From NCBI GenBank assembly GCA_025463965.1, contig JAODBN010000196.1, positions 1 to 5,905 on the forward strand: a DNA stretch of 5,905 bases. Direction: 5' to 3'. Positions 1 through 5,478 of the stretch are shown here, piece by piece. The notes beneath the pieces are model-generated. The model saw only the letters and a program-made list of their open reading frames with translations, had not been told where the DNA came from and did not search any database. The position numbers were made by a program, and so were the translations under genes. Source of the DNA: Acidimicrobiaceae bacterium. Its GTDB lineage: Bacteria > Actinomycetota > Acidimicrobiia > Acidimicrobiales > Bog-793. Numbering within the stretch: the first letter of the stretch is position 1; the number at the start of each line of letters is the position of its first letter.

Positions 1-2
1 CC

Positions 3-296
3 GCAGATCTGGTATTCCGTGCGCTCCAGGCGCGCCAGGGGCTAGGTGACGGCGACGATCGCATTCTCGACAGTTTGTTTCCACCTTCTCGGGCCGCGCC
101 GATCGTGGCGGTTCTCGACGGCCATCCCCACACGCTGTCGTTCCTCGCGGCCATCCATGGTGCCCCAATCGCGTCCCTCGGGGTGAGCGATTTCGGACAG
201 GTCGGTGACGTCGGCGACCTGTATCGCCACTTTGGCATCGACATCGATACCATCGTGGGCGCAGCGTGGGATCTCATCGAGGGCACAGCGCTGTGA
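3..296 (+). CDS. Transketolase-like / 2-oxoacid dehydrogenase E1, C-terminal end (partial)
   Basis: The frame is open from the window's left edge to the TGA at 294-296, giving about 97 C-terminal residues. The run VLDGHPHTLSFLAAIHGAP, then SLGVSDFGQ and DLYRHFGIDIDTIVGAA, is the C-terminal domain typical of thiamine-diphosphate enzymes of the transketolase / pyruvate dehydrogenase E1 group. This domain helps form the dimer and does not carry the cofactor-binding part, which would lie upstream. The FGQSG-type motif followed by a 'YRH-GID' helix is the family hallmark; here it reads FGQVG. The preceding LVFRALQARQGLG and a second segment around ILDSLFPPSRAAP fit actinobacterial and rhizobial homologues I remember. 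An internal TTG at 75 is not the real start, because similarity continues upstream of it. The exact substrate (pyruvate, branched-chain oxoacid or sugar phosphate) cannot be read from this fragment. It is the only ordinary metabolic gene in the window. Confidence 0.8.
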   Translation, partial: ADLVFRALQARQGLGDGDDRILDSLFPPSRAAPIVAVLDGHPHTLSFLAAIHGAPIASLGVSDFGQVGDVGDLYRHFGIDIDTIVGAAWDLIEGTAL

Positions 297-354
297 CAGT
301 GCAATCGAGCAATGCCCAGGCTGCTGTCAATCATCATCGAGGTCTGTAGAGGCA

Positions 355-468
355 TTCCAGACGGTCTATCCCTGCGACGACGCCGGCAGGCTGCTCTCGC
401 TACCCGCGAAGTGGAATGGCGCCGTGGGACCGGAGCCCTTCGTTGCCGTCGCGGCTCGGCAGTTATCC
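355..468 (+). pseudogene. DUF5372-like small gene, 5' part of the remnant, cut by the ISL3 insertion
   Basis: The frame starting at 355 reads FQTVYPCDDAGRLLSLPAKW and then a segment ending PFVAVAARQLS. This resembles the middle of short proteins annotated DUF5372, which have a 'DDxGRLRSLPAxWTD...DPFVAVAAGR...VADLL' pattern. That family is of unknown function and is often found beside transposases and recombinases. The usual N-terminus ('VTHPFHP..' and a 'WGEDRVYF' stretch) is missing: upstream of about 355 the frame runs back into unrelated sequence, so the gene had already lost its 5' end. At 468 it meets the ISL3 inverted repeat, and the reading continues in register at 5394 after the inserted block. 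The family name is from memory of the motif pattern and should be confirmed by a profile search. The continuity across the insertion is seen directly. Confidence 0.55.
461..468. repeat. Left copy of ISL3 target-site duplication (AGTTATCC)
   Basis: AGTTATCC lies directly outside the left inverted repeat. AGTTATCT lies directly outside the right one at 5394-5401, so 7 of 8 positions match. ISL3-family elements are known to duplicate 8 bp of target. If the boundary is shifted by one base, the shared 8-mer CAGTTATC (460-467 and 5393-5400) is perfect but the inverted repeats then fall out of register. I prefer the boundary set by the inverted repeats, with one later substitution. Confidence 0.75.
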
Positions 469-490
469 GGCTCTTCGGATCTGAAGGGGG
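469..490 (+). repeat. ISL3 inverted repeat, left outer end
   Basis: The 22 bases from 469 match the reverse complement of 5372-5393 at 21 positions; the difference is T versus G at the fourth base. It starts 96 bp before the first plausible transposase start at 565, as expected for the 5' end of an ISL3-type element. Just outside it is the target duplication. Confidence 0.8.
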
Positions 491-564
491 TTCCAGCGTG
501 GCTGACGCGGCCCCGGCAGTTCGTCCCGCCTGACCTCCTCTACCCTTCCCGCGTGGGAGGTGCC

Positions 565-861
565 GTGGAGCGAGATCCGAAGGCCATGACGGCAATGCTG
601 CTCGGGATCCCTGGCGTTCGCGCGCTCGAGATTGGCGAGGTGTCAGGCGAAGTCCACGTCGAGCTCGAGACCGTCGCCGATGAAGCAACCTGTCCGAGCT
701 GTGGCGCGGTCGCCGAGCAGTGCGGCAGCGAGGTCGTCGATCGCCCGGGACTTCCGGCCTTCGGTCGCCCGGTCCTGCTCTCGTGGCGGCTGCGCCAGTG
801 GCGCTGTTCGAGCTCGACCTGTTCGAGCAATCCCTGGGTCGAAGAGATCCCCTGGAGCGCG
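565..861 (+). pseudogene. ISL3-family transposase, N-terminal fragment (copy A)
   Basis: From the ATG at 586 the frame reads MTAMLLGIPGVRALEIGEVS, the usual N-terminus of an ISL3 transposase. A zinc-ribbon region follows: CPSC (Cys36 and Cys39), then LPAFGRPV, then a WRC...C pair (Cys74 and Cys79). A GTG at 565 in frame, preceded by GGGAGG-type sequence at 555-560, is the better start by ribosome binding site. Family resemblance ends near residue 90 (WVEEIPW, base 855). The helix-turn-helix and the whole catalytic DDE domain are missing, and the frame reaches a stop at 883-885 after entering the tail of the oppositely oriented copy B. The sequence differs clearly from copy B's N-terminus, so it is a separate IS lineage and not a duplicate. 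It is about one quarter of the usual length of roughly 400 aa and non-functional as a transposase. Confidence 0.8.
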
Positions 862-871
862 GAGGGCGGAC

Positions 872-1197
872 TCAGCAGAGGCTGATCAGGCCGAGCAATG
901 ACCAGTCCGGCCTTCCCGCGTAGAGGAGCGCCCGGACGCGGTAGCTGCGGAACGATCGAAAGCCGAATGCAGCGCGCTTCACCCGCTTGATCAGGTTGTT
1001 CATCGCCTCGGTCGGGCCGTTCGAGACCCTTGGCGCCATGCCAGGCGGCGATCTGGAGTCGCCAGCGTCGAAGTGTCGCGCCAAGCGATCGGACCTCGAT
1101 CGGGTGGTCGTCGTCGATCATGTCGGCGGCGAGACGGTCCACCCACGAGAGGGCGAGCTCAGGATCGGTGTGGCCATAGAGCTCGCGGACCGCCTCC
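872..1197 (-). pseudogene. ISL3-family transposase, C-terminal part (copy B, separated and frameshifted)
   Basis: Read on the - strand from 1196 the frame gives EAVRELYGHTDPELALSWVD, then EVRSLGATLRRW and QIAAWHGA. One extra base in the AAGGG run at 1031-1027 then shifts the frame. The next frame gives VSNGPTEAMNNLIKRVKRAA, then GFRSFRSYRVRALLYAG and the natural end LLGLISLC with its stop at 874-872. VSNGPTE-NN-IKR is the segment of the ISL3 DDE domain that carries the catalytic glutamate; its codon is at 1009-1007. This is the missing 3' part of the gene at 4331-5326, since that half stops at ..ATAWHA exactly where this one continues. The gene is broken twice: by the 3.1-kb recombinase element and by the single-base frameshift. 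No 3' inverted repeat is visible between the stop and the copy A fragment. Confidence 0.85.
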
Positions 1198-1203
1198 TGT
1201 CCC
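1198..1203. other. Six-base one-sided junction sequence of the inner element
   Basis: TGTCCC (GGGACA on the - strand) lies between the left terminal repeat and the point where the ISL3 reading frame resumes. No matching extra bases exist at the other junction. Joining 1197 to 4335 gives TGG CAC GCG AAG GAG GCG on the - strand, i.e. WHAKEA, the sequence expected in ISL3 transposases. The six bases are therefore an addition. Tn554 is known to leave a 6-nt core or coupling sequence from its donor site at one end and makes no target duplication; the match in length and asymmetry supports the same mechanism here. Confidence 0.65.
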
Positions 1204-1219
1204 TTAACCGTCCCTGGGG
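1204..1219 (+). repeat. Left terminal inverted repeat of the Tn554-like element
   Basis: TTAACCGTCCCTGGGG pairs with the reverse complement of 4319-4334, TTAACCGGCCCTCGGG; 14 of 16 positions match and the outermost seven are identical. It is probably the recombinase-binding arm at the cleavage site. Confidence 0.75.
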
Positions 1220-1240
1220 TCTGGTCTCCCCGTTCCCTGG
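1211..1240 (+). repeat. Short subterminal repeats inside the left end
   Basis: TCCCTGG occurs at 1211-1217 and again at 1234-1240. Between them GGTCT is repeated in tandem (GGTCTGGTCT, from 1218), flanked by GGGG and CCCC. Paired-recombinase elements often have extra protein-binding sites near their ends, so these could be accessory recombinase sites. They could also be chance in GC-rich DNA. No clear -35/-10 promoter is visible before the first recombinase gene. Confidence 0.3.
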
Positions 1241-1285
1241 ATGAGCATCCACCCGTTCGCGCCGATTTCAGCGGAAACTCGACAA

Positions 1286-1291
1286 GGGAGG
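1286..1291 (+). promoter_or_regulatory. Shine-Dalgarno site that sets the tnpA-like start
   Basis: GGGAGG lies six bases before the ATG at 1298. The alternative in-frame ATG at 1241 has no comparable site and would add 19 residues with no family resemblance, so translation most likely begins at 1298. Confidence 0.75.
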
Positions 1292-1297
1292 CGTCAG

Positions 1298-2353
1298 ATG
1301 ACGATCACGGTGGTCCGCGGCAACGATGGTCATCGGCTTGTCGGAGACGGGACGGTCGTCGAACCGGCTAACTGTTACCTGGCCCATCTCGGCGCTCGCG
1401 GGTTTTCGCCGGCGACGGTTCGCGCGTATGCGTTCGACCTGTCGAACTTCGCGAGGTTCCTCGCGGATCGGCAACTGAACTTCGAAGAGGTGAGGCCGAG
1501 CGACCTGTTCGACTACATCGACTGGCAGGCCCGACCTGCTGCCGCCCGCCGCGACGGCAACATCTTCCCTATCGCGGGCGGCCGTGGGCCCGCGCCGGCG
1601 ACGATGAACCGCCGCATCGCTGCCGTGCGCGGGTTCTTCGAATACTGCGTGTCTGCTGAGCTGCGGACGGACAACCCTGTGCCCGTTGCACGACGATCGT
1701 CCGGCCTGAGGGCGCCCCGCCGGGGACTGCTCGGGCACCTGGGAACAGGGCGGCCCCGCGGAGGCGGTCAACTCGTGAAGGAGCCCCGGCGATTGCCGGA
1801 GAGCCTCGACCCCTTGGACGTCACCACGTTCTTCGGCGATCTGGAAACGCACCGTGACCGGGCGATCGTGCTCGCGATGGTGCTCGGAGGGCTGCGGTCC
1901 GCGGAGGTCCGCTCCCTCAAGCTCGCGGACGTCGACATGGGCCTCTCACGGGTGAAGGTCCTCGGGAAGGGCAGACGGGAACGCGTCGTGCCGGTTGACC
2001 CTGCGTTCTTCTCCGAGTGCGCCGCATATGTGCGCACCGAGCGGCCCCAAGGCTGCGCGACACCGGAGTGCTTCGTCGTGCTTCGCGGACCGACGACCGG
2101 TCACGTGTTGACGGAGGCGGGGTTGCGCAAGATCTTCCGCACCCACCGGGGCCGTTCCGGGGCGACGCGCGTCCGCCCGCACCGCCTCCGGCACACCTAT
2201 GGAACCGAGCTCGCCGCCGCGGGCATCGACCTGTTGGCGCTTCGCGATCTGATGGGACATGCATCGCCGGAGACGACCGCCGCGTACGTGCATCTCTCAC
2301 CGGAGGTCCTCGCTCGGCAATATGCCGAGGCGCGGCGGATGACGGAGCGATGA
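1298..2353 (+). CDS. Tyrosine recombinase, TnpA-like (first of a pair)
   Basis: A 351-aa site-specific recombinase of the phage integrase family, expected to cut and rejoin DNA at the ends of its element together with the downstream protein. Residues from about 25 to 125 form the SAM-like core-binding domain (YLAHLGARGFSPATVRAYAF...; ATMNRRIAAVRGFFEYC). The catalytic domain follows with all six expected residues in order: Arg200 in LGGLRSAEVRSL, Lys224 in VLGKGRRERVVPV, His295 and Arg298 in RPHRLRHTYGTELAAAG, His321 in LMGHASPETT, and the nucleophile Tyr330 in TTAAYVHLS. A basic, low-complexity linker of about 40 residues (RRSSGLRAPRRGLLGHL...) joins the domains. Length and position match TnpA of Tn554. 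The start was chosen by its strong ribosome binding site. The stop overlaps the next start, so the two are translationally coupled. It looks fully intact; its in vivo activity is inferred. Confidence 0.9.
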   Translation: MTITVVRGNDGHRLVGDGTVVEPANCYLAHLGARGFSPATVRAYAFDLSNFARFLADRQLNFEEVRPSDLFDYIDWQARPAAARRDGNIFPIAGGRGPAPATMNRRIAAVRGFFEYCVSAELRTDNPVPVARRSSGLRAPRRGLLGHLGTGRPRGGGQLVKEPRRLPESLDPLDVTTFFGDLETHRDRAIVLAMVLGGLRSAEVRSLKLADVDMGLSRVKVLGKGRRERVVPVDPAFFSECAAYVRTERPQGCATPECFVVLRGPTTGHVLTEAGLRKIFRTHRGRSGATRVRPHRLRHTYGTELAAAGIDLLALRDLMGHASPETTAAYVHLSPEVLARQYAEARRMTER

Positions 2354-4296
2354 GTCTCCTCGCGGCGGGTCACGACCCCGTCACCGATCTCCTCGTCGAC
2401 TACCTCGGCCACTGTGACGCCCTCGGCCTGAAAGACGAGGCGCTGCGGGCGCGCCGCATCGGAGCGGAGAAGTTCCTCGAGCGCCACCCCGACCTCGACG
2501 CGTGGTGGCGCCGTCCTATGGACGCGCGTCTCACCGACCTTTCGCGGATCGCAATGGCCTGGCCGCTCCTCGGTTGGGCGCTTCTCACCGGTCGGTGCCG
2601 GTCCGACATCGACTTCCTCGTGCGCAAGAAGTTCGGGCACAGCCTCGCCCGGGCTGTCGAGGTCCTCTACGCGAACGACATCGCGTCGCTGCGCGCCGCA
2701 TCGGCGCGTCTTGGCATGACCGAGGTCTGGACCGAAGCGATCATCCACTCGGCGCTGCCGCTCGTCCTCACGTTCTTCGGCCGCTCACCGGCGACGCTCG
2801 ATGGTGCCGATCTCGACCTCATCGAGGACGGCGTGCGCGACACGCCGATGTTCACCGTCGCGATGCGCCGCAGCCGCCGAGGGCACCTGCACGGTCTGCG
2901 CCGCCTGCTCTATGAGACCGGGACGCTTGACCGACCGGCTCGGATCCAACATGGGGACGGCCCGACCAGTCGTGAGAGACGTCTTGAGGTCGTCGGTGCC
3001 GTGGAGATCCGCGGGACGATCCTGCGATATCTCGAGCTCCGGTCGGCCGTGCTGCGGCCGGCGACGATGGAGAAGCTGTTGAGCAGCCTCGCGATCTTCG
3101 GTGAGTTTCTCACCGACCGTTATCCGGGGCTCACCTCGCTCGCTCACCTCGAGCGCTCCCAGGTCGAGGCCTACTTCACCTGGTCGGCGACGCGGACCTG
3201 GCGAGGCCGCTTCGAGGGCCGCCCGGTCGGTCCCTGGCCCGTGACCGAGGCGGTGATCACGCTTCGGAGCTTCCTCCAGGACATCGCTGCCTGGGGGTGG
3301 GCAGAAGCGCCACCCCGGCGGCTCGTCTTCAGCACCGATACACCGAAGCTCCCGAGCCTGCTACCCCGGGCGCTCCCACCCGACGTCGACACCGCGCTGA
3401 TGGCCGCAGTGGCTGGTCTCAAAGATGATTTCCCCCGCATCGCGATCACGCTGTTGCGCCTCACCGGGTTGCGCATCGGCGAGCTCCTCGATCTCGAGCT
3501 CGACTGCGTCCTTGACTACGGGTCGAGCGGCCGATGGCTGCGGGTCCCCCTCGGGAAGCTGAACAGCGAGCGCTCCGTCCCGCTGCATCCCCTCGCCGAG
3601 GACGCCCTTGAACAGTGGTGCACCCGGCGCGGACGACAGCGCGCGCTTCCCCATCCCCGCGACTCCCGGCCCACGGACTTCGTTTTCATGCGTGGCGGCC
3701 GGCGACTCCGCAGCCGCGCCGTCCAGCAGGGCCTCGCCGAGGCGGTCCGGGTTGCGGGTCTCACCACGACGGAGGGCGCGCCGCTGCACGTCGTGGCCCA
3801 CCAGCTCCGGCACACCTACGCGACCGAGCTCGTGAACTCCGGCATGAGCCTGCAGGCCCTCATGGCCCTGCTCGGCCACAGCTCGCCGGAGATGACGCTC
3901 AGGTATGCGACGCTCGCCTCGCCCACATTGAAGACGGCCTACGAGGTCGCGATGGGCAAGGTCCGTCCGCGCATCCCGGTCGCGACAATGGGCAGACCGG
4001 CGGTCCCTGATCGGGTGGGGTGGCTCGCCCAAGAGATGCTGAAGACACGTGTCGCGCATGGATACTGCGCACGGGAGCTCGTCGCGGAGGCCTGCCCCTA
4101 CGCGAACGTCTGCGAGAGCTGCGCGAACTTCGTCGCAACGCCGGAATTCGCGCCGGTCCTCGAGGCGCAACTCGCCGACATCGCGGCCCTGCGCATCGAC
4201 GCCGCAACACGTGGATGGGCATCCGAGGTCGCCCGCCACGACCGCGTGATCATCAGTCTCGAAGGCCATCTCGCGCGTTTGCGCGCAAGGGCCTGA
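2350..4296 (+). CDS. Large tyrosine recombinase, TnpB-like (second of a pair)
   Basis: A 648-aa recombinase starting at the ATG of an ATGA overlap with the upstream gene. GGAG at 2344-2347 serves as ribosome binding site. The open frame extends further upstream but only as a shadow of the first gene. Residues 1-210 are an N-terminal extension without a recognisable domain, rich in Arg and Leu. Residues from about 215 to 325 look like a core-binding domain (LRPATMEKLLSSLAIFGEFL; AVITLRSFLQDIAAWGW). The catalytic domain has Arg375 in LTGLRIGELLDLEL, Lys403 in PLGKLNSERSVPL, His484 and Arg487 in AHQLRHTYATELVNSGMS, His510 in LLGHSSPEMT and nucleophile Tyr519 in LRYATLAS. The C-terminus holds a four-cysteine cluster: Cys573, Cys582, Cys588 and Cys591 (CARELVAEACPYANVCESC), probably a zinc-binding finger, then a helical tail. 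This order, length and cysteine cluster are typical of TnpB of Tn554-type elements. All catalytic residues are present, so it is probably active. Confidence 0.9.
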   Translation: MSLLAAGHDPVTDLLVDYLGHCDALGLKDEALRARRIGAEKFLERHPDLDAWWRRPMDARLTDLSRIAMAWPLLGWALLTGRCRSDIDFLVRKKFGHSLARAVEVLYANDIASLRAASARLGMTEVWTEAIIHSALPLVLTFFGRSPATLDGADLDLIEDGVRDTPMFTVAMRRSRRGHLHGLRRLLYETGTLDRPARIQHGDGPTSRERRLEVVGAVEIRGTILRYLELRSAVLRPATMEKLLSSLAIFGEFLTDRYPGLTSLAHLERSQVEAYFTWSATRTWRGRFEGRPVGPWPVTEAVITLRSFLQDIAAWGWAEAPPRRLVFSTDTPKLPSLLPRALPPDVDTALMAAVAGLKDDFPRIAITLLRLTGLRIGELLDLELDCVLDYGSSGRWLRVPLGKLNSERSVPLHPLAEDALEQWCTRRGRQRALPHPRDSRPTDFVFMRGGRRLRSRAVQQGLAEAVRVAGLTTTEGAPLHVVAHQLRHTYATELVNSGMSLQALMALLGHSSPEMTLRYATLASPTLKTAYEVAMGKVRPRIPVATMGRPAVPDRVGWLAQEMLKTRVAHGYCARELVAEACPYANVCESCANFVATPEFAPVLEAQLADIAALRIDAATRGWASEVARHDRVIISLEGHLARLRARA

Positions 4297-4318
4297 GGAG
4301 TTTCGAATGGTGCTCACC

Positions 4319-4334
4319 CCCGAGGGCCGGTTAA
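4319..4334 (-). repeat. Right terminal inverted repeat of the Tn554-like element
   Basis: Ends in CGGTTAA at 4328-4334 and mirrors the left repeat at 14 of 16 positions. Its terminal TTAA, read on the - strand, follows the host codons ..GCG AA and creates the premature stop that ends the interrupted transposase. Confidence 0.75.
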
Positions 4335-5326
4335 TTCGCGTGCCAGGCCGTCGCGACGTCGCCTCGTGGGTCGCCGGCGCGCAGCAGCCCAAGCAACTTC
4401 GCCCGACCGTGCTCATCCAGGCGCTCGTCGGCCTTGGTGAGCAGTCGCCGGCAGCGATAGAGCGGGTCGGTCTTTCGGCCCCGGTGGCCGAGCGTCTCGT
4501 TCTGCACACGGCGCCGGCACTCGTCCAGCTTCTCGTTCGCGAGCTTCACGACATGAAAGGGATCGGCCACCTGGATGGCGTTGGGAACAACGGCGTCGAA
4601 CACCGCCCGATAGGTGCCAGAGAGGTCGAGCGTCGCGAATTGGATCCGGTCAAGGAAGGGCTGACCCTGGCTCTCGAGCCAGGCTTTCGGCGCTTCGCCG
4701 CGCCGGCCGGGAACGACGTCGAGGAGCTGGCCACGACCGACGTCGACGATCGATGTCGAGAAGTGCTGACGGTGGAACGGGCCCTCGCGGACAAAGAGCA
4801 CTTCGTCGAGCCCGAGCGCGCTCACCTCACCGATGCGATCCGGATGCTCGACGAGCGCCTCGCCATAGGCGAGCACGGCGTCGTTCACGGTGTGCCAGTC
4901 GCAGCCGAGCTCGCGTGCGACCTCGTTCACGCTGCGAGCGCACCGCCCGACCTGCTCGGTGATCCACCGACCGGCACGATCAGTCATGGCAAAGCGTGGC
5001 GCAGCAATCCGCGCATCCTCCTCGGAGAAGCTGGCCTTCGGGCAGTCCGGCTCCGGGCAGCGCCAGCGTCGCTTGTGCCAGAACAGCGTCGTCGGCCTTC
5101 CAAAGCAAGGAAGATCGACCAAGGAGACCACCCGCTGGTCCTTCAGCTGAGCGAGCACACCGCACTCGGGACAACCGGGACGCGAGCGGCGGCACTCGAC
5201 ATGGATCTCGAGCACCGGGCCGTCGACGACAGCGAGCACGTTCACGTCCGGCAGGCCGACGAGGATCTCGCACATGCGCGCGGGGTCCTGCTCAACCAGC
5301 CCGTTCCAGTTGCGTCGGCGTCTCAC
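4331..5326 (-). pseudogene. ISL3-family transposase, N-terminal two thirds (copy B, interrupted)
   Basis: 331 residues of an ISL3-family DDE transposase, the enzyme that cuts and inserts its own IS. It shows the N-terminal zinc ribbon (CPEC at Cys52/Cys55; RRWRCPEPDCP with Cys90/Cys95) and a helix-turn-helix region around residues 116-150 (RWITEQVGRCARSVNEVARE). The catalytic domain shows Asp174 in LGLDEVLFVREG and Asp234 in FATLDLSGTYRAVF, followed by the conserved VADPFHVVKLANEKLDECRR. The third catalytic residue, a glutamate, is in the detached C-terminal part (872-1197, -). The last native residues are GDVATAWHA; the final Asn and the TAA stop come from the inserted element's end. The start is either GTG at 5326 or ATG at 5275; the latter better matches the family N-terminus (MCEILVGLPDV). 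Upstream lies the right inverted repeat. The product cannot transpose because the catalytic triad is split. Confidence 0.9.
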
Positions 5327-5371
5327 GCCGTCAGGCTGGCAGGCCTGCCCGCTCGAGTCGCGGACCCTGTT

Positions 5372-5393
5372 CCCCCTTCAGATCCGAAGCGCC
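5372..5393 (-). repeat. ISL3 inverted repeat, right outer end
   Basis: Read on the - strand from 5393 it begins GGCGCTTCGGATCTGAAGGG and matches the left outer repeat at 21 of 22 positions. It lies 46 bp upstream of the first possible transposase start (5326, -). Confidence 0.8.
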
Positions 5394-5401
5394 AGTTATC
5401 T
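5394..5401. repeat. Right copy of ISL3 target-site duplication (AGTTATCT)
   Basis: Matches the left copy at 461-468 except for the last base. It directly abuts the right inverted repeat. The codons CAG TTA TCT read in frame into the DUF5372-like tail, which suggests this copy keeps the original base. Confidence 0.75.
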
Positions 5402-5455
5402 CTCCACGTCGCCGACCTGCTCGAGTTGTCCGAGCGTTCGGGCGAGCCGTTCGTG
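5394..5455 (+). pseudogene. DUF5372-like small gene, 3' part of the remnant
   Basis: Continuing the frame of 355-468 across the excised block gives ..FVAVAARQL then SLHVADLLELSERSGEP. The VADLLEL helix is what follows 'FVAVAAGR' in the DUF5372-like proteins I recall, so the two pieces belong to one former gene. Beyond about 5455 the frame stays open to 5671 but no longer resembles the family and overlaps the opposite-strand glycosylase fragment, so the true C-terminus may be lost. Function of the family is unknown. Confidence 0.5.
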
Positions 5456-5478
5456 CTCCCCACCGTCGGCGAGCGCCG

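Larger units (their letters stand above)
1204..4334 (+). mobile_element. Tn554-like two-recombinase transposon (inner element, about 3.1 kb)
   Basis: The element interrupts the copy B transposase between its N- and C-terminal parts. It has imperfect 16-bp terminal inverted repeats (14/16) and contains only two genes, both intact, on the + strand: a 351-aa and a 648-aa tyrosine recombinase overlapping by ATGA. Tn554 encodes recombinases of similar size in the same order (TnpA about 361 aa, TnpB about 630 aa) plus a small TnpC and resistance genes. Here nothing fits between the second stop (4296) and the right end (4319-4334), so there is no TnpC and no cargo. It resembles an insertion sequence built on a paired-recombinase engine. 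Tyrosine recombinases cut by 3'-phosphotyrosine links and usually move via a circular intermediate. A circle would place the two TTAACCG arms as inverted repeats around a 6-bp spacer, the standard layout of such a core site. The Tn554 relationship is inferred from architecture and motifs, not from an alignment. Confidence 0.8.
469..5393. mobile_element. ISL3-family composite or rearranged insertion (outer element)
   Basis: The block is bounded by inverted ends GGCTCTTCGGATCTGAAGGG.. (from 469, + strand) and GGCGCTTCGGATCTGAAGGG.. (from 5393, - strand) and by a near-perfect 8-bp direct repeat outside them. Inside are parts of two different ISL3-family transposases: an N-terminal fragment (+) at the left end, and a split second transposase (-) filling the right end and reappearing at 872-1197. 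Both inverted repeats sit upstream of a transposase N-terminus, so this looks like two convergent IS copies that moved together. An internal deletion then removed the C-terminus of the first and the 3' inverted repeat of the second; I could not find that 3' repeat near 840-872. A younger tyrosine-recombinase element sits inside at 1204-4334. No complete ISL3 transposase remains, so self-mobilisation is unlikely. The composite-then-deletion history is inference. Confidence 0.65.

Noticed and set aside
836..872. A 3' inverted repeat for the second ISL3 copy
   Set aside because: The sequence before 872 does not match the GGCTCTTCGGATCTGAAG ends beyond chance, and up to about 855 it still encodes copy A's N-terminal region.
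1241..1297. Earlier ATG for the first recombinase
   Set aside because: No ribosome binding site and no family resemblance in the added 19 residues; the start at 1298 has GGGAGG at ideal spacing.
2017..2349. Upstream extension of the large recombinase frame
   Set aside because: It lies wholly within the first recombinase gene and is Arg/Pro-rich shadow sequence; the ATGA overlap start at 2350 has a ribosome binding site and the family N-terminus.
4270..4318. Rho-independent terminator after the recombinase pair
   Set aside because: The GC-rich palindrome is inside the coding sequence and is not followed by a T run.
4335..4340. Possible target duplication of the inner element
   Set aside because: The bases at 4335-4340 (CGCGAA on the - strand) do not recur at the other end; the other junction has GGGACA instead.
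3361..4509. Long - strand open frame of 382 codons
   Set aside because: Antisense to the large recombinase, whose catalytic motifs are unmistakable; the - strand translation shows no family features.
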